Made by a program: the position numbers and the translations under genes
Shown here: in pieces, positions 1-5,686 of the stretch
Position numbering within the stretch: the stretch's first letter is position 1
Layout of the letters: each line of letters begins with the position of its first letter
Assembly: GCA_046052705.1 (NCBI GenBank)
Contig: JBJOLU010000011.1
Location: 1-15,644 of the forward strand
Length of the DNA: 15,644 nt
Direction: 5' to 3'
Source of the DNA: JBBATK01 sp046052705
GTDB lineage: Bacteria; Bacteroidota; Ignavibacteria; Kapaibacteriales; NICIL-2
Notes under the pieces: model-generated
The model's input: only the letters and a program-made list of their open reading frames with translations
What the model was told of the DNA's origin: nothing
The model's database searches: none

Positions 1-1800
1 GTGCAGTCGTCGAGCGTTCGGGTTCGAGGCCGTCAGCAAGCAGGTGTGGCCTTAGCAAGCGTGCATACTCTTCGTGGTACATCTTTTAGTATTGTGATAG
101 TGGCAGGAATGAACGAAGGTGTGTTCCCTGCGGCATCGGGTGCAGCTTCGCGGCCGGGTGTGGACCCGCTTACCGACGAGCGCCGTGAACACGCAGAGCG
201 CATGGCATTGGTTCATTTACTCACGAATAGTGTGGACGCAGATGAGCATGGCAGTTCGGAGTTTTTATTTAGCTATCCAAAGAAGAACAGCAAGCACGAA
301 GACATGTTAGCGTCCACCTTCGTCGATGAACTACGCACGGTGTACGGCGCCGCAATTCTGGATGCCGAGAATCTGCGGCGAGAGCAATCTCGCGACCGCG
401 AGGGCGATGAATCTCACGACAACGCGTCAAGCAACCACAACTCATTGCCTAGGTTCCCGTGGCTTCAGGGCACGATATCCATACGGCAATTCCTGCGGGA
501 AAGTGCGGAGGGACTCATCGATGCCCAAACGCGCAGAGAGCAATTGCAGTCTAGAAGCGAGATCTATGCCGACGCAGCCTCATCGGCTCAAGAGATACGC
601 GCTACCTACGCCAAGCAGATGGCTAATAGCGAGAAGCTCACTACTCCCGCAGGGCATGATGCAGGCTTAGCTCCTCATTCCGGGCAGCTCGACGTGCCGC
701 TTATAGATCCCATCATAAATCCGGTCGTTTTTTCCATTAGCGACCACGATACTGCGCTATCCACTACTCGCTATTCCATCAGCGAGCTGGAGCTGTATGC
801 TTCGTGTCCGTACAAATATTTTGCTTCGCATAATCTTCGGTTGGCGGAACCGCCCAATGAGGAAACTTCCGTAACAGCGGCCGAGAAAGGCATCCTGCTT
901 CATCGTATTGCCTTTAGGTTTTACTCGGAATTATACAATGAGCTTCTGCCGGCAGATACAGCCGCACCGCGTGGTGTGGTGCTCGACCGGCGTCGGCGCG
1001 ACGAATACCTGCAGCGCCTGTTGCAACTGGCCTCCGAGGTATCTGCTGAGCTCGCGTTTAATCATCCGTTGTTCGAAGCAGTGGTGGACGAGATTATTGG
1101 CACGAATTCCACACCCGGCCTTCTTGCGGAGTGGTTAGACCGGGAATTACTACGAAGCATCGAGACCGGCTTCATGCCCTTTCTATTCGAGCAAAGTTTC
1201 GGCCGCACATCAGACGGTGTGAACTCCGAAGTACGTATCCACGGCCGAGAGTTCCGCGGAGTGATCGATAGAATAGACATCCGCCCTCATCCCAACGGTG
1301 GCTATGAGTTTCTCGTTGTGGACTACAAAAGCTCGGAGTCCGGTATCAAATCGAATAGCGATATCGTGAAGGCCGGCACATCGTTTCAAATGCCGGTGTA
1401 TATCGTTGCCGCGCAGCAACTACTTGCACAGCGCTTTGATACTCTCGTTTTCACTCCTGTTGGCGGCCTGTATGTACCCTTCCGCAAGAAATCGGACGGA
1501 GATCAGTATGTGCTCATAGAAAAGCACGACAAAGAAACAGCCATCAAAAACCTGAACACCCGAAAAACAAAACAAGTTCTGGAATCCATGACCACTCTCG
1601 AAGCGGTGGAAGTAGCAATGGATCATTTACAGCGAACCATGGAGAGGCGAGAGAGTGGACTCTTCCCGGTGGAGCCGGCGTCGGAGGCAATTTGCGGCTT
1701 CTGCAGCTTCGGCTCGGTATGCCGCATTGACGAACTACGGCGCATCGGCAACGGTTCCGATGAAGCGGAGAACGGCAGCGACGACGGTAGCGCGGAATAG
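1..1800 (+). CDS. AddB-like helicase/nuclease subunit with PD-(D/E)XK domain, C-terminal part (5' truncated)
   Basis: This is the C-terminal 599 residues of a double-strand-break repair nuclease/helicase subunit of the AddB/RexB type. It would process DNA ends for homologous recombination. Residues 17-44 resemble the last helicase motifs (rG..F..viv.G.NEG.FP). The RecB-family nuclease domain occupies about 255-580 and has His301, Asp423 in GVIDRID, the Asp441-Tyr-Lys443 pair, and Gln463-x3-Tyr467. Cys269, just before the nuclease, and Cys565/Cys568/Cys574 reproduce the spacing of the AddB iron-sulfur staple (C...CxxCx5C). The tail after 580 is a short acidic Gly/Ser/Asp/Glu stretch. The frame is open to the left edge, so the GTG at base 1 is probably internal and most of the helicase part lies outside. 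The next gene downstream is nuoJ, not addA, so any AddA partner must be upstream or elsewhere. The nuclease assignment is strong; AddB rather than another Fe-S RecB-like family is likely. Confidence 0.88.
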   Translation: MQSSSVRVRGRQQAGVALASVHTLRGTSFSIVIVAGMNEGVFPAASGAASRPGVDPLTDERREHAERMALVHLLTNSVDADEHGSSEFLFSYPKKNSKHEDMLASTFVDELRTVYGAAILDAENLRREQSRDREGDESHDNASSNHNSLPRFPWLQGTISIRQFLRESAEGLIDAQTRREQLQSRSEIYADAASSAQEIRATYAKQMANSEKLTTPAGHDAGLAPHSGQLDVPLIDPIINPVVFSISDHDTALSTTRYSISELELYASCPYKYFASHNLRLAEPPNEETSVTAAEKGILLHRIAFRFYSELYNELLPADTAAPRGVVLDRRRRDEYLQRLLQLASEVSAELAFNHPLFEAVVDEIIGTNSTPGLLAEWLDRELLRSIETGFMPFLFEQSFGRTSDGVNSEVRIHGREFRGVIDRIDIRPHPNGGYEFLVVDYKSSESGIKSNSDIVKAGTSFQMPVYIVAAQQLLAQRFDTLVFTPVGGLYVPFRKKSDGDQYVLIEKHDKETAIKNLNTRKTKQVLESMTTLEAVEVAMDHLQRTMERRESGLFPVEPASEAICGFCSFGSVCRIDELRRIGNGSDEAENGSDDGSAE

Positions 1801-1826
1801 GCTCGGAAAACGCTCGCATTTTTTCC

Positions 1827-1835
1827 TATATTCGC
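1827..1835 (+). promoter_or_regulatory. Possible -7/-10 promoter box for nuoJ
   Basis: TATATTCGC resembles the Bacteroidota -7 element (TAnnTTTG). It lies 23 nt before the nuoJ ATG and would leave a short leader that just holds the ribosome binding site. A run of six T precedes it, but I see no clear -33 TTTG at the usual distance. If it is real, nuoJ is transcribed independently of the upstream nuclease gene. Confidence 0.35.
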
Positions 1836-1848
1836 AGCACTAACCAGC

Positions 1849-1853
1849 AAGGG
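1849..1853 (+). promoter_or_regulatory. Ribosome binding site of nuoJ
   Basis: AAGGG ends 5 nt before ATG 1859. This selects that ATG over the in-frame GTG at 1853, which overlaps the site itself. Confidence 0.6.
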
Positions 1854-1858
1854 TGAAC

Positions 1859-2380
1859 ATGGAAATTTCTCAGCAAATGTGGTATTTCATCGTTTTGGGT
1901 ATTGGGGCTATAGCCACCGCCATCGGAACGATCACACGGCGTAATCCCGTATCGGCAGCCATGAATCTGGTGGCCCATTTCTTTATGCTATCGGGATTAT
2001 ACCTTACCCTTCAGGCGCAGTTCGTTGCCGTTGTGCAGATCTTGGTTTATGCCGGTGCCATCATGGTACTGGTAGTATTCGTGATCATGCTTTTGAATAT
2101 CGGTAAAGAGGAGCAAAGCAAAGACTCGGCCTCGCTGGTGAAGCTTGTGGGTACTGCGATGGCTCTCACCGTGGCCTTGGTAATTGCTCGTACCGTGTAT
2201 TCGGGAGCAGGGACTCATGCACCGGCCGGATTGTCGCCAAACGCTGCTGTGCTGGGCACTACAGAGAACATCGGAACGGTATTGTTTGGTCAGTATCTTC
2301 TGCCCTTCGAAGTAATTTCATTACTGCTCCTGGCCGCGTTGGTTGGAGCGGTAATTCTGGCAAAGAGAAAGATTGAATAA
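1859..2380 (+). CDS. nuoJ: NADH-quinone oxidoreductase subunit J (complex I)
   Basis: This is a membrane-arm subunit of respiratory complex I (NADH:quinone oxidoreductase), in the inner membrane beside NuoA, NuoH and NuoK. The 173-residue protein is almost wholly hydrophobic, with about five transmembrane segments. The family core is clear: NPVSAAMNL in the second helix region, then LQAQFVAVVQILVYAGAIMV, followed by VVFVIMLL. A loop rich in Lys, Glu and Ser follows, then two more helices. The final helix ends in AKRKIE. Its length is normal for bacterial NuoJ. The start at ATG 1859 is set by the AAGGG ribosome binding site; the GTG at 1853 would overlap it. nuoK follows after an unusually long spacer (about 150 nt), whereas the two genes are normally nearly contiguous. 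No other nuo gene is present: an AddB-like gene lies upstream and ruvC converges downstream. Confidence 0.95.
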   Translation: MEISQQMWYFIVLGIGAIATAIGTITRRNPVSAAMNLVAHFFMLSGLYLTLQAQFVAVVQILVYAGAIMVLVVFVIMLLNIGKEEQSKDSASLVKLVGTAMALTVALVIARTVYSGAGTHAPAGLSPNAAVLGTTENIGTVLFGQYLLPFEVISLLLLAALVGAVILAKRKIE

Positions 2381-2443
2381 AAGAGTAAGGGCCTAAGATC
2401 AGGTGATGGGAGCGTTCAGGCCTATGCTGAAATGCTCGTCCCC

Positions 2444-2488
2444 TTGAAACTCGAACTCTTGAATAACGAACCCCTGAATACTGAAAAC
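2444..2488 (+). repeat. Three imperfect 15-nt tandem repeats in the nuoJ-nuoK spacer
   Basis: Three 15-nt units start at 2444, 2459 and 2474: TTGAAACTCGAACTC, TTGAATAACGAACCC and CTGAATACTGAAAAC. Neighbouring units match at 10-11 of 15 positions. Each unit holds two GAA triplets, so GAA recurs every 7 or 8 nt. The array runs directly into the hairpin at 2490. It falls inside a 23-codon open frame (ATG 2432 to TGA 2501), where it reads as five-residue units of the type LNNEP/LNTEN. No convincing ribosome binding site precedes that frame, so I do not call it a gene. Similar degenerate 7-8/15-nt intergenic arrays are, to my recollection, common in Bacteroidota. The function is unknown. Confidence 0.6.
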
Positions 2489-2489
2489 G

Positions 2490-2510
2490 TGTTCCCCTTT
2501 TGAGGGAACA
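2490..2510 (+). other. Stem-loop upstream of nuoK
   Basis: TGTTCCC (2490-2496) pairs exactly with GGGAACA (2504-2510) across a 7-nt loop. A shifted pairing with one bulged C gives 8 bp and a TTTG tetraloop. It ends 8 nt before the nuoK ribosome binding site and has no T-tract after it, so it is not a standard terminator. It could be an mRNA processing or stability element that adjusts nuoK relative to nuoJ, or part of the adjacent repeat. Confidence 0.5.
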
Positions 2511-2518
2511 TTCATCTT

Positions 2519-2525
2519 AGGAAGG
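2519..2525 (+). promoter_or_regulatory. Ribosome binding site of nuoK
   Basis: AGGAAGG abuts the first ATG (2527) with only 1 nt between. It is 7 nt from the second ATG (2533) and 13 nt from the third (2539). The 2533 start is therefore the best placed of four in-frame ATGs. Confidence 0.6.
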
Positions 2526-2532
2526 TATGAAT

Positions 2533-2853
2533 ATGAACATGAATATGAGCGTTGTAACCATCGAATGGTACTTGATGTTGTCGGCGGTGCTGTTCACCAT
2601 TGGTGTAATCGGCGTGGCCACACGGCGCAATGCAATCATCATCTTCATGTCCATCGAGCTCATGCTCAATGCCGTGAACCTTTCGTTTGTTTCGTTTGCT
2701 CAATACCTGGGTGATACGTCCGGACAGATTTTCGTTTTCTTTGTAATGGCCGTTGCAGCAGCAGAGGCTGCAGTGGGACTGGCTATAGTGCTGGCGTTGT
2801 TCCGTAACAAGAAGACGGTGTACGTAGACGAGATCAGTGTAATGAAGTGGTAG
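2533..2853 (+). CDS. nuoK: NADH-quinone oxidoreductase subunit K (complex I)
   Basis: NuoK (MrpC-like) is a small proton-channel subunit of complex I in the inner membrane. The protein has about 106 residues and three transmembrane helices, the standard family architecture. The signature is intact: LFTIGVIGVATRRNAIIIFM, then the second helix SIELMLNAVNLSFVSFA with its conserved membrane glutamate, then the third helix FVMAVAAAEAAVGLAIVLALF with the second conserved glutamate. The gene opens with four in-frame ATGs (2527, 2533, 2539, 2545) made by an ATGAAT/ATGAAC repeat. The ribosome binding site at 2519-2525 favours 2533; 2539 is also possible. The gene ends 9 nt from the stop of the convergent ruvC, so this nuo cluster contains only J and K. 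The remaining subunits, including the antiporter-like NuoL/M/N, must be encoded elsewhere. Confidence 0.95.
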   Translation: MNMNMSVVTIEWYLMLSAVLFTIGVIGVATRRNAIIIFMSIELMLNAVNLSFVSFAQYLGDTSGQIFVFFVMAVAAAEAAVGLAIVLALFRNKKTVYVDEISVMKW

Positions 2854-2877
2854 AAGCAGTAGTTACTTCTTCACCAC
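2847..2877. terminator. Bulged stem-loop over the nuoK/ruvC stop codons, possible bidirectional terminator
   Basis: GTGGT plus AGAAG (2847-2856) pairs with CTTCT (2866-2870) and ACCAC (2873-2877). This gives 10 bp, a 2-nt bulge (TC, 2871-2872) and a 9-nt loop. The structure contains the stop codons of both convergent genes (TAG 2851-2853; TAA on the - strand, 2865-2863). No T-tract follows in either direction, so the terminator role is uncertain. Confidence 0.35.
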
Positions 2878-3411
2878 GCGGCCGGGATTGTCCTTGATGA
2901 ACTGCTCCCACGAAGAGCTCTTCGAAGCAGATGCGGAATCAAAACGAAGTGCATGCGTTATAGCAACAGCCAACGCATCGGTAGCATCATAAAAGGACGG
3001 TGATTCCTTGATGCCCAGCATATTCATCACCATGAATTGAACCTGTTCCTTTCCGGCTCGTCCCCTTCCCGTAACACATTGCTTCACTTGCAGAGCCGAG
3101 TATTCCGCCACCGGTATGGAATGCAAACCGGCCACCATCATTGCCACTCCTCTGGCCTGACTAAGCTTCAGTAAACTTTGAACATTCTTTGCGTAGAACA
3201 CTTGTTCAAATGCGGCAACATCCGGTGATGTGCGCAGCAGCACCTGGGATAAACGCTCGTAAATCAACGCAAGGCGACGTGGTAGATCATCGTACCCGCG
3301 CTTGGCTTCCACCACCCCAAACTCTACCAGTTTGAGTTTTCGCGCCGATGTCAGTTCCACCACACCGTAGCCACATACTACCGAACCCGGATCTATACCT
3401 AGAATGCGCAT
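2863..3411 (-). CDS. ruvC: Crossover junction endodeoxyribonuclease RuvC
   Basis: RuvC is the Holliday-junction resolvase that acts as a dimer with RuvAB in recombinational repair, cutting the two crossing strands symmetrically. The 182-residue protein has the RNase H-like fold. All four acidic catalytic residues are visible: Asp7 in ILGIDPG, Glu69 in AFEQVFYAKN, and Asp142 and Asp145 in YDATDALAVA. The block ALQVKQCVTGRGRAGKEQV is also typical. ATG 3411 puts MRILGIDPG at the N terminus, as in the family; the in-frame TTG at 3429 would add six residues and looks spurious. No good Shine-Dalgarno precedes the ATG. The 5' leader runs through four tandem 11-bp repeats shared with the divergent UPF0598-hotdog gene. 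The 3' end converges on nuoK. The Lys/Ser-rich tail after about residue 157 is poorly conserved in the family. Confidence 0.96.
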   Translation of the reverse strand: MRILGIDPGSVVCGYGVVELTSARKLKLVEFGVVEAKRGYDDLPRRLALIYERLSQVLLRTSPDVAAFEQVFYAKNVQSLLKLSQARGVAMMVAGLHSIPVAEYSALQVKQCVTGRGRAGKEQVQFMVMNMLGIKESPSFYDATDALAVAITHALRFDSASASKSSSWEQFIKDNPGRVVKK

Positions 3412-3419
3412 GAGAACGA

Positions 3420-3463
3420 AAAGGATCAACTGATGATCAACAAAGGATCAACGGACTATCAAC
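3420..3463. repeat. Four tandem 11-bp repeats in the ruvC/UPF0598-hotdog divergent gap
   Basis: The + strand units start at 3420, 3431, 3442 and 3453: AAAGGATCAAC, TGATGATCAAC, AAAGGATCAAC and GGACTATCAAC. Units 1 and 3 are identical, and all four end in ATCAAC. The 11-bp period puts the shared ATCAAC on the same face of the DNA helix. The array overlaps the leader of ruvC and the upstream alternative start of the rightward gene. This arrangement would suit cooperative protein binding, but no known regulator can be named from it. Confidence 0.75.
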
Positions 3464-3473
3464 GTAAATTACG
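3463..3473. promoter_or_regulatory. Palindromic A/T box, possible divergent -10 element
   Basis: CGTAAATTACG is a perfect odd palindrome (CGTAA-A-TTACG) directly after the 11-bp repeats. Read rightward, TAAATTACG resembles the -7 box proposed for nuoJ and lies 22 nt before ATG 3496. Read leftward, TAATTTACG would give ruvC a leader of about 45 nt made of the repeats. It could instead be an operator half-site pair. Confidence 0.3.
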
Positions 3474-3495
3474 CCCGCAAATTACCGTGAACCTG

Positions 3496-4365
3496 ATGAC
3501 ACACCGCGAATACTTTTATACTATAGACACCAGAGGCAACCTTATTCACGACGGCGCTATAATAGACGACCCCGTGTTTCTGGATTTCTTTTATCGCCGT
3601 CTGCAAAGCAACAACAGTGGTGCTCATGCGGACTACCTTTACTATTCCCCGTGCGGACCCGAATGGAACTATGTTGCTGAACAAGATACGCCCATTGTAT
3701 TTCGCTCGTTGAATGACGGTTGCTTGGGCTATGGCGGAACGCTCACCCTTCCTTTTGCGGCATCCAACCTGCGCTTCGGTGCAAACGGCGTGCTGTATCA
3801 TACTGCCCCCGTGGGCACATGGGGCAGGCTTCACGCAAACGTTACGCTGGAGCTCAGCAAGCATATAGAGCCCTGGGGCCCATGGTATGCCTATATCCAT
3901 CCCGATAGCGGGCACTACGATGTGATACCCCCGCTGGATGGCGACGCTCGCTACAAACTACTCTCGCCTCTCGCCGGCAACGCATGCGCCGGTTGCGGAC
4001 AGGATAATCCGTTCAGCTTGCGCTTGAGTTTTCTCTTCGATACGGAGCAGCGCAGCGCCCATACATGGCTGCGGCCTTCGGTGCAGCTTATGGGATCGTT
4101 GAATGTGATGCACGGCGGATTCGTGGCGCTACTCATGGACGAAACCATGGGCAAGGTTCTTCGTGGTTGTGAAGTAAAAGCACCAACGGCGCAACTCAAT
4201 GTTCGCTACCGCAAACCGGTTCCCATTGGCGAGCTGTTGCATGTGCAAGCGTCCTTAGTAAGAGCAGATGGACGCAAACATTTTCTGCATGCCACCGTTA
4301 CTCGCGCAAACAACAACGAAGCTATTCTGGCAGAGTGCGAAGCGTTGTTCATTCGCATTGCCTGA
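3496..4365 (+). CDS. UPF0598 (DUF4505) domain fused to a PaaI-like hotdog thioesterase domain
   Basis: This is a two-domain cytoplasmic protein of about 289 residues, counted from ATG 3496. Residues 1-150 match the UPF0598/DUF4505 family (human C8orf82): REYFYTIDTRG at the start, FLDFFYRRLQSN, YYSPCGPEWNY, DTPIVF, LGYGGTLTLPF, NGVLYHTAP and a final LELSKHIE. A Cys-x-x-Cys-Gly motif (Cys164, Cys167) followed by DNPFSLRL opens a hotdog domain (about 160-289). It contains MHGGFVALLMDE (His206, Asp215, Glu216), the active-site helix of PaaI/4HBT acyl-CoA thioesterases. Thioester hydrolysis is expected from the second domain; the role of the first is unknown. Start choice: 3496 fits the family N terminus but lacks a ribosome binding site. 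ATG 3433 has AAGGA 7 nt upstream but would add 21 unconserved residues encoded partly by the 11-bp repeats. The phosphoesterase gene follows 35 nt downstream. Confidence 0.82.
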   Translation: MTHREYFYTIDTRGNLIHDGAIIDDPVFLDFFYRRLQSNNSGAHADYLYYSPCGPEWNYVAEQDTPIVFRSLNDGCLGYGGTLTLPFAASNLRFGANGVLYHTAPVGTWGRLHANVTLELSKHIEPWGPWYAYIHPDSGHYDVIPPLDGDARYKLLSPLAGNACAGCGQDNPFSLRLSFLFDTEQRSAHTWLRPSVQLMGSLNVMHGGFVALLMDETMGKVLRGCEVKAPTAQLNVRYRKPVPIGELLHVQASLVRADGRKHFLHATVTRANNNEAILAECEALFIRIA

Positions 4366-4400
4366 TCTCCGGAACAATGTTAGCACCGCGTTGATCGTCC

Positions 4401-5672
4401 ATGTGCATTGAATACTGTACTGCCATGGATCCTAAACGCTTCGCTTGGTTTATCATCACCTCCTCCTTGCTCATGGTGGCAATAGACGTATACGTTCTTG
4501 CCGCATGGAATCGCTTTGCAAAAAAACGTCATTGGCGGCCGGCCACACGTTTTGTGCCATGGGCGCTGTGTGTTGTCATGGCTGTTGTGGCACCAACTAT
4601 TTCGTTTGTGCGCAGTAACTATGCCCGCTTGGATGATATGTCGTACGCATTGTTCCTGGCTACATCGATATGGTACCTGCCAAAGGTGCCCATCATGATT
4701 GTTCTGCTCGTTAAAGATGTGTATCGAGGAATTCGTGCGCTGATACTTGGTATTGCGCGGCGCTTGCGCCCTGCGGAGGATTCAGTGCCCGGCCCGGCCA
4801 CAACCGATGGCAATCGCCGAGCGGTACTGCAAGCCACTGCATGGAGCATAGCAACGGTTCCCTTTGTGATAGTAGCGCGCGGTATCGACAACACCGACAA
4901 CATCACGGTGATGCGCGAAACATTGGAACTGCCTAAAATGGGCAATGGCTTCGACGGCATTACCATTGCGCAGATCTCGGACATTCATGCGGGATCGTGG
5001 CGCGATGGCAAACCCCTGGAGGAAACACGCAGACTTCTTGCCGCCGAGAAGCCCGATATACTGCTGATCACCGGAGACTTTGTGAATTTTCATCCGGAGG
5101 AATTGAAAAACATTCGCTCCGAACTTGAGCGTTTCCGCGCACCAATGGGTGTGTTCGCATCCTTGGGAAATCACGACCACTACATGAATGCACGCGATCA
5201 TGCGCTGTTGCAATCGGTGGTGCGCAACTGCGGCATACATTTATTGGTAAACGAGAATCATGTATTTGAGCAAGGCGGAGATCGCTTGCAACTTGCTGCC
5301 ATCGACAACACCGGTCTTGGTCAGGACTTTGGCGATTTGCCCCGAGCCCTTGTGGGTACTCGCCGGGAGGACCCCACTATCTTACTTGCTCACGACCCAA
5401 CCTTTTGGGACAAGGAAGTGTTGAAGCGCCACGAAATCGAACTCACACTCAGCGGTCACACGCACGGCGGTCAGGTGGGCGTGAATGTTTTGGGCCGGGA
5501 ATTCAGCGTAGCGCAGATGGTGTACAAACGATGGGCAGGATTATATACCGAGGGAGACAGCAAACTCTACGTGAACCGCGGATTGGGTACTATAGGGCCA
5601 CCTATGCGTATTGGTGTGCCTCCGGAGATTACCATACTTACTCTGAAGAAACGACAACCGCTGCTGGGTTAA
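4401..5672 (+). CDS. Membrane-anchored metallophosphoesterase (YkuE/YaeI-like)
   Basis: This is a calcineurin-like metallophosphoesterase tethered to the membrane, with 423 residues counted from ATG 4401. The N-terminal half has three hydrophobic segments (about 15-34, 51-69, 78-105). A further segment at about 145-160 is preceded by RR, giving an anchor or Tat-like look. The catalytic domain (about 185-415) has the full two-metal site: DIH (Asp194, His196), GDF (Asp226), GNHD (Asn257, His258), a His in LLAHDP, and SGHTHGG (His353, His355). YkuE-type enzymes hydrolyse phosphomonoesters or cell-envelope phospholipid headgroups (UDP-diacylglucosamine in relatives); the substrate here cannot be read. 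ATG 4425 (MDPKRF) is an equally plausible start, and neither has a clear ribosome binding site. The gene is probably co-transcribed with the upstream fusion gene. Its TAA shares the palindrome TTAA with the stop codon of convergent hutI, a 4-nt tail-to-tail overlap. Confidence 0.88.
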   Translation: MCIEYCTAMDPKRFAWFIITSSLLMVAIDVYVLAAWNRFAKKRHWRPATRFVPWALCVVMAVVAPTISFVRSNYARLDDMSYALFLATSIWYLPKVPIMIVLLVKDVYRGIRALILGIARRLRPAEDSVPGPATTDGNRRAVLQATAWSIATVPFVIVARGIDNTDNITVMRETLELPKMGNGFDGITIAQISDIHAGSWRDGKPLEETRRLLAAEKPDILLITGDFVNFHPEELKNIRSELERFRAPMGVFASLGNHDHYMNARDHALLQSVVRNCGIHLLVNENHVFEQGGDRLQLAAIDNTGLGQDFGDLPRALVGTRREDPTILLAHDPTFWDKEVLKRHEIELTLSGHTHGGQVGVNVLGREFSVAQMVYKRWAGLYTEGDSKLYVNRGLGTIGPPMRIGVPPEITILTLKKRQPLLG

Positions 5673-5686
5673 CCAATAGCAAGCGG
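5658..5686. terminator. Bulged stem-loop over the overlapping phosphoesterase/hutI stop codons
   Basis: CCGCT plus GCT (5658-5665) pairs with AGC (5678-5680) and AGCGG (5682-5686). This gives 8 bp with a single bulged A at 5681. The 12-nt loop contains TTAA, the overlapping stop codons of both genes. On the - strand it is followed by a moderately T-rich stretch (TTGTCGTTTCTTC), so it may end the asd-manC-hutI transcript. The + side has no T-tract. Confidence 0.4.

Noticed and set aside
1819..1824. A run of six T after the AddB-like gene as a terminator
   Set aside because: No inverted repeat precedes it. GCTCG occurs twice as a direct repeat, which cannot form a stem.
2432..2503. The 23-codon frame in the nuoJ-nuoK spacer as a real small gene
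   Set aside because: It has no convincing ribosome binding site and is composed of an imperfect 15-nt repeat, whose period alone keeps the frame open. It is recorded only as part of a finding.
3420..3463. The four 11-bp repeats as a CRISPR array
   Set aside because: The units are contiguous, far too short and have no spacers. No cas gene is present.
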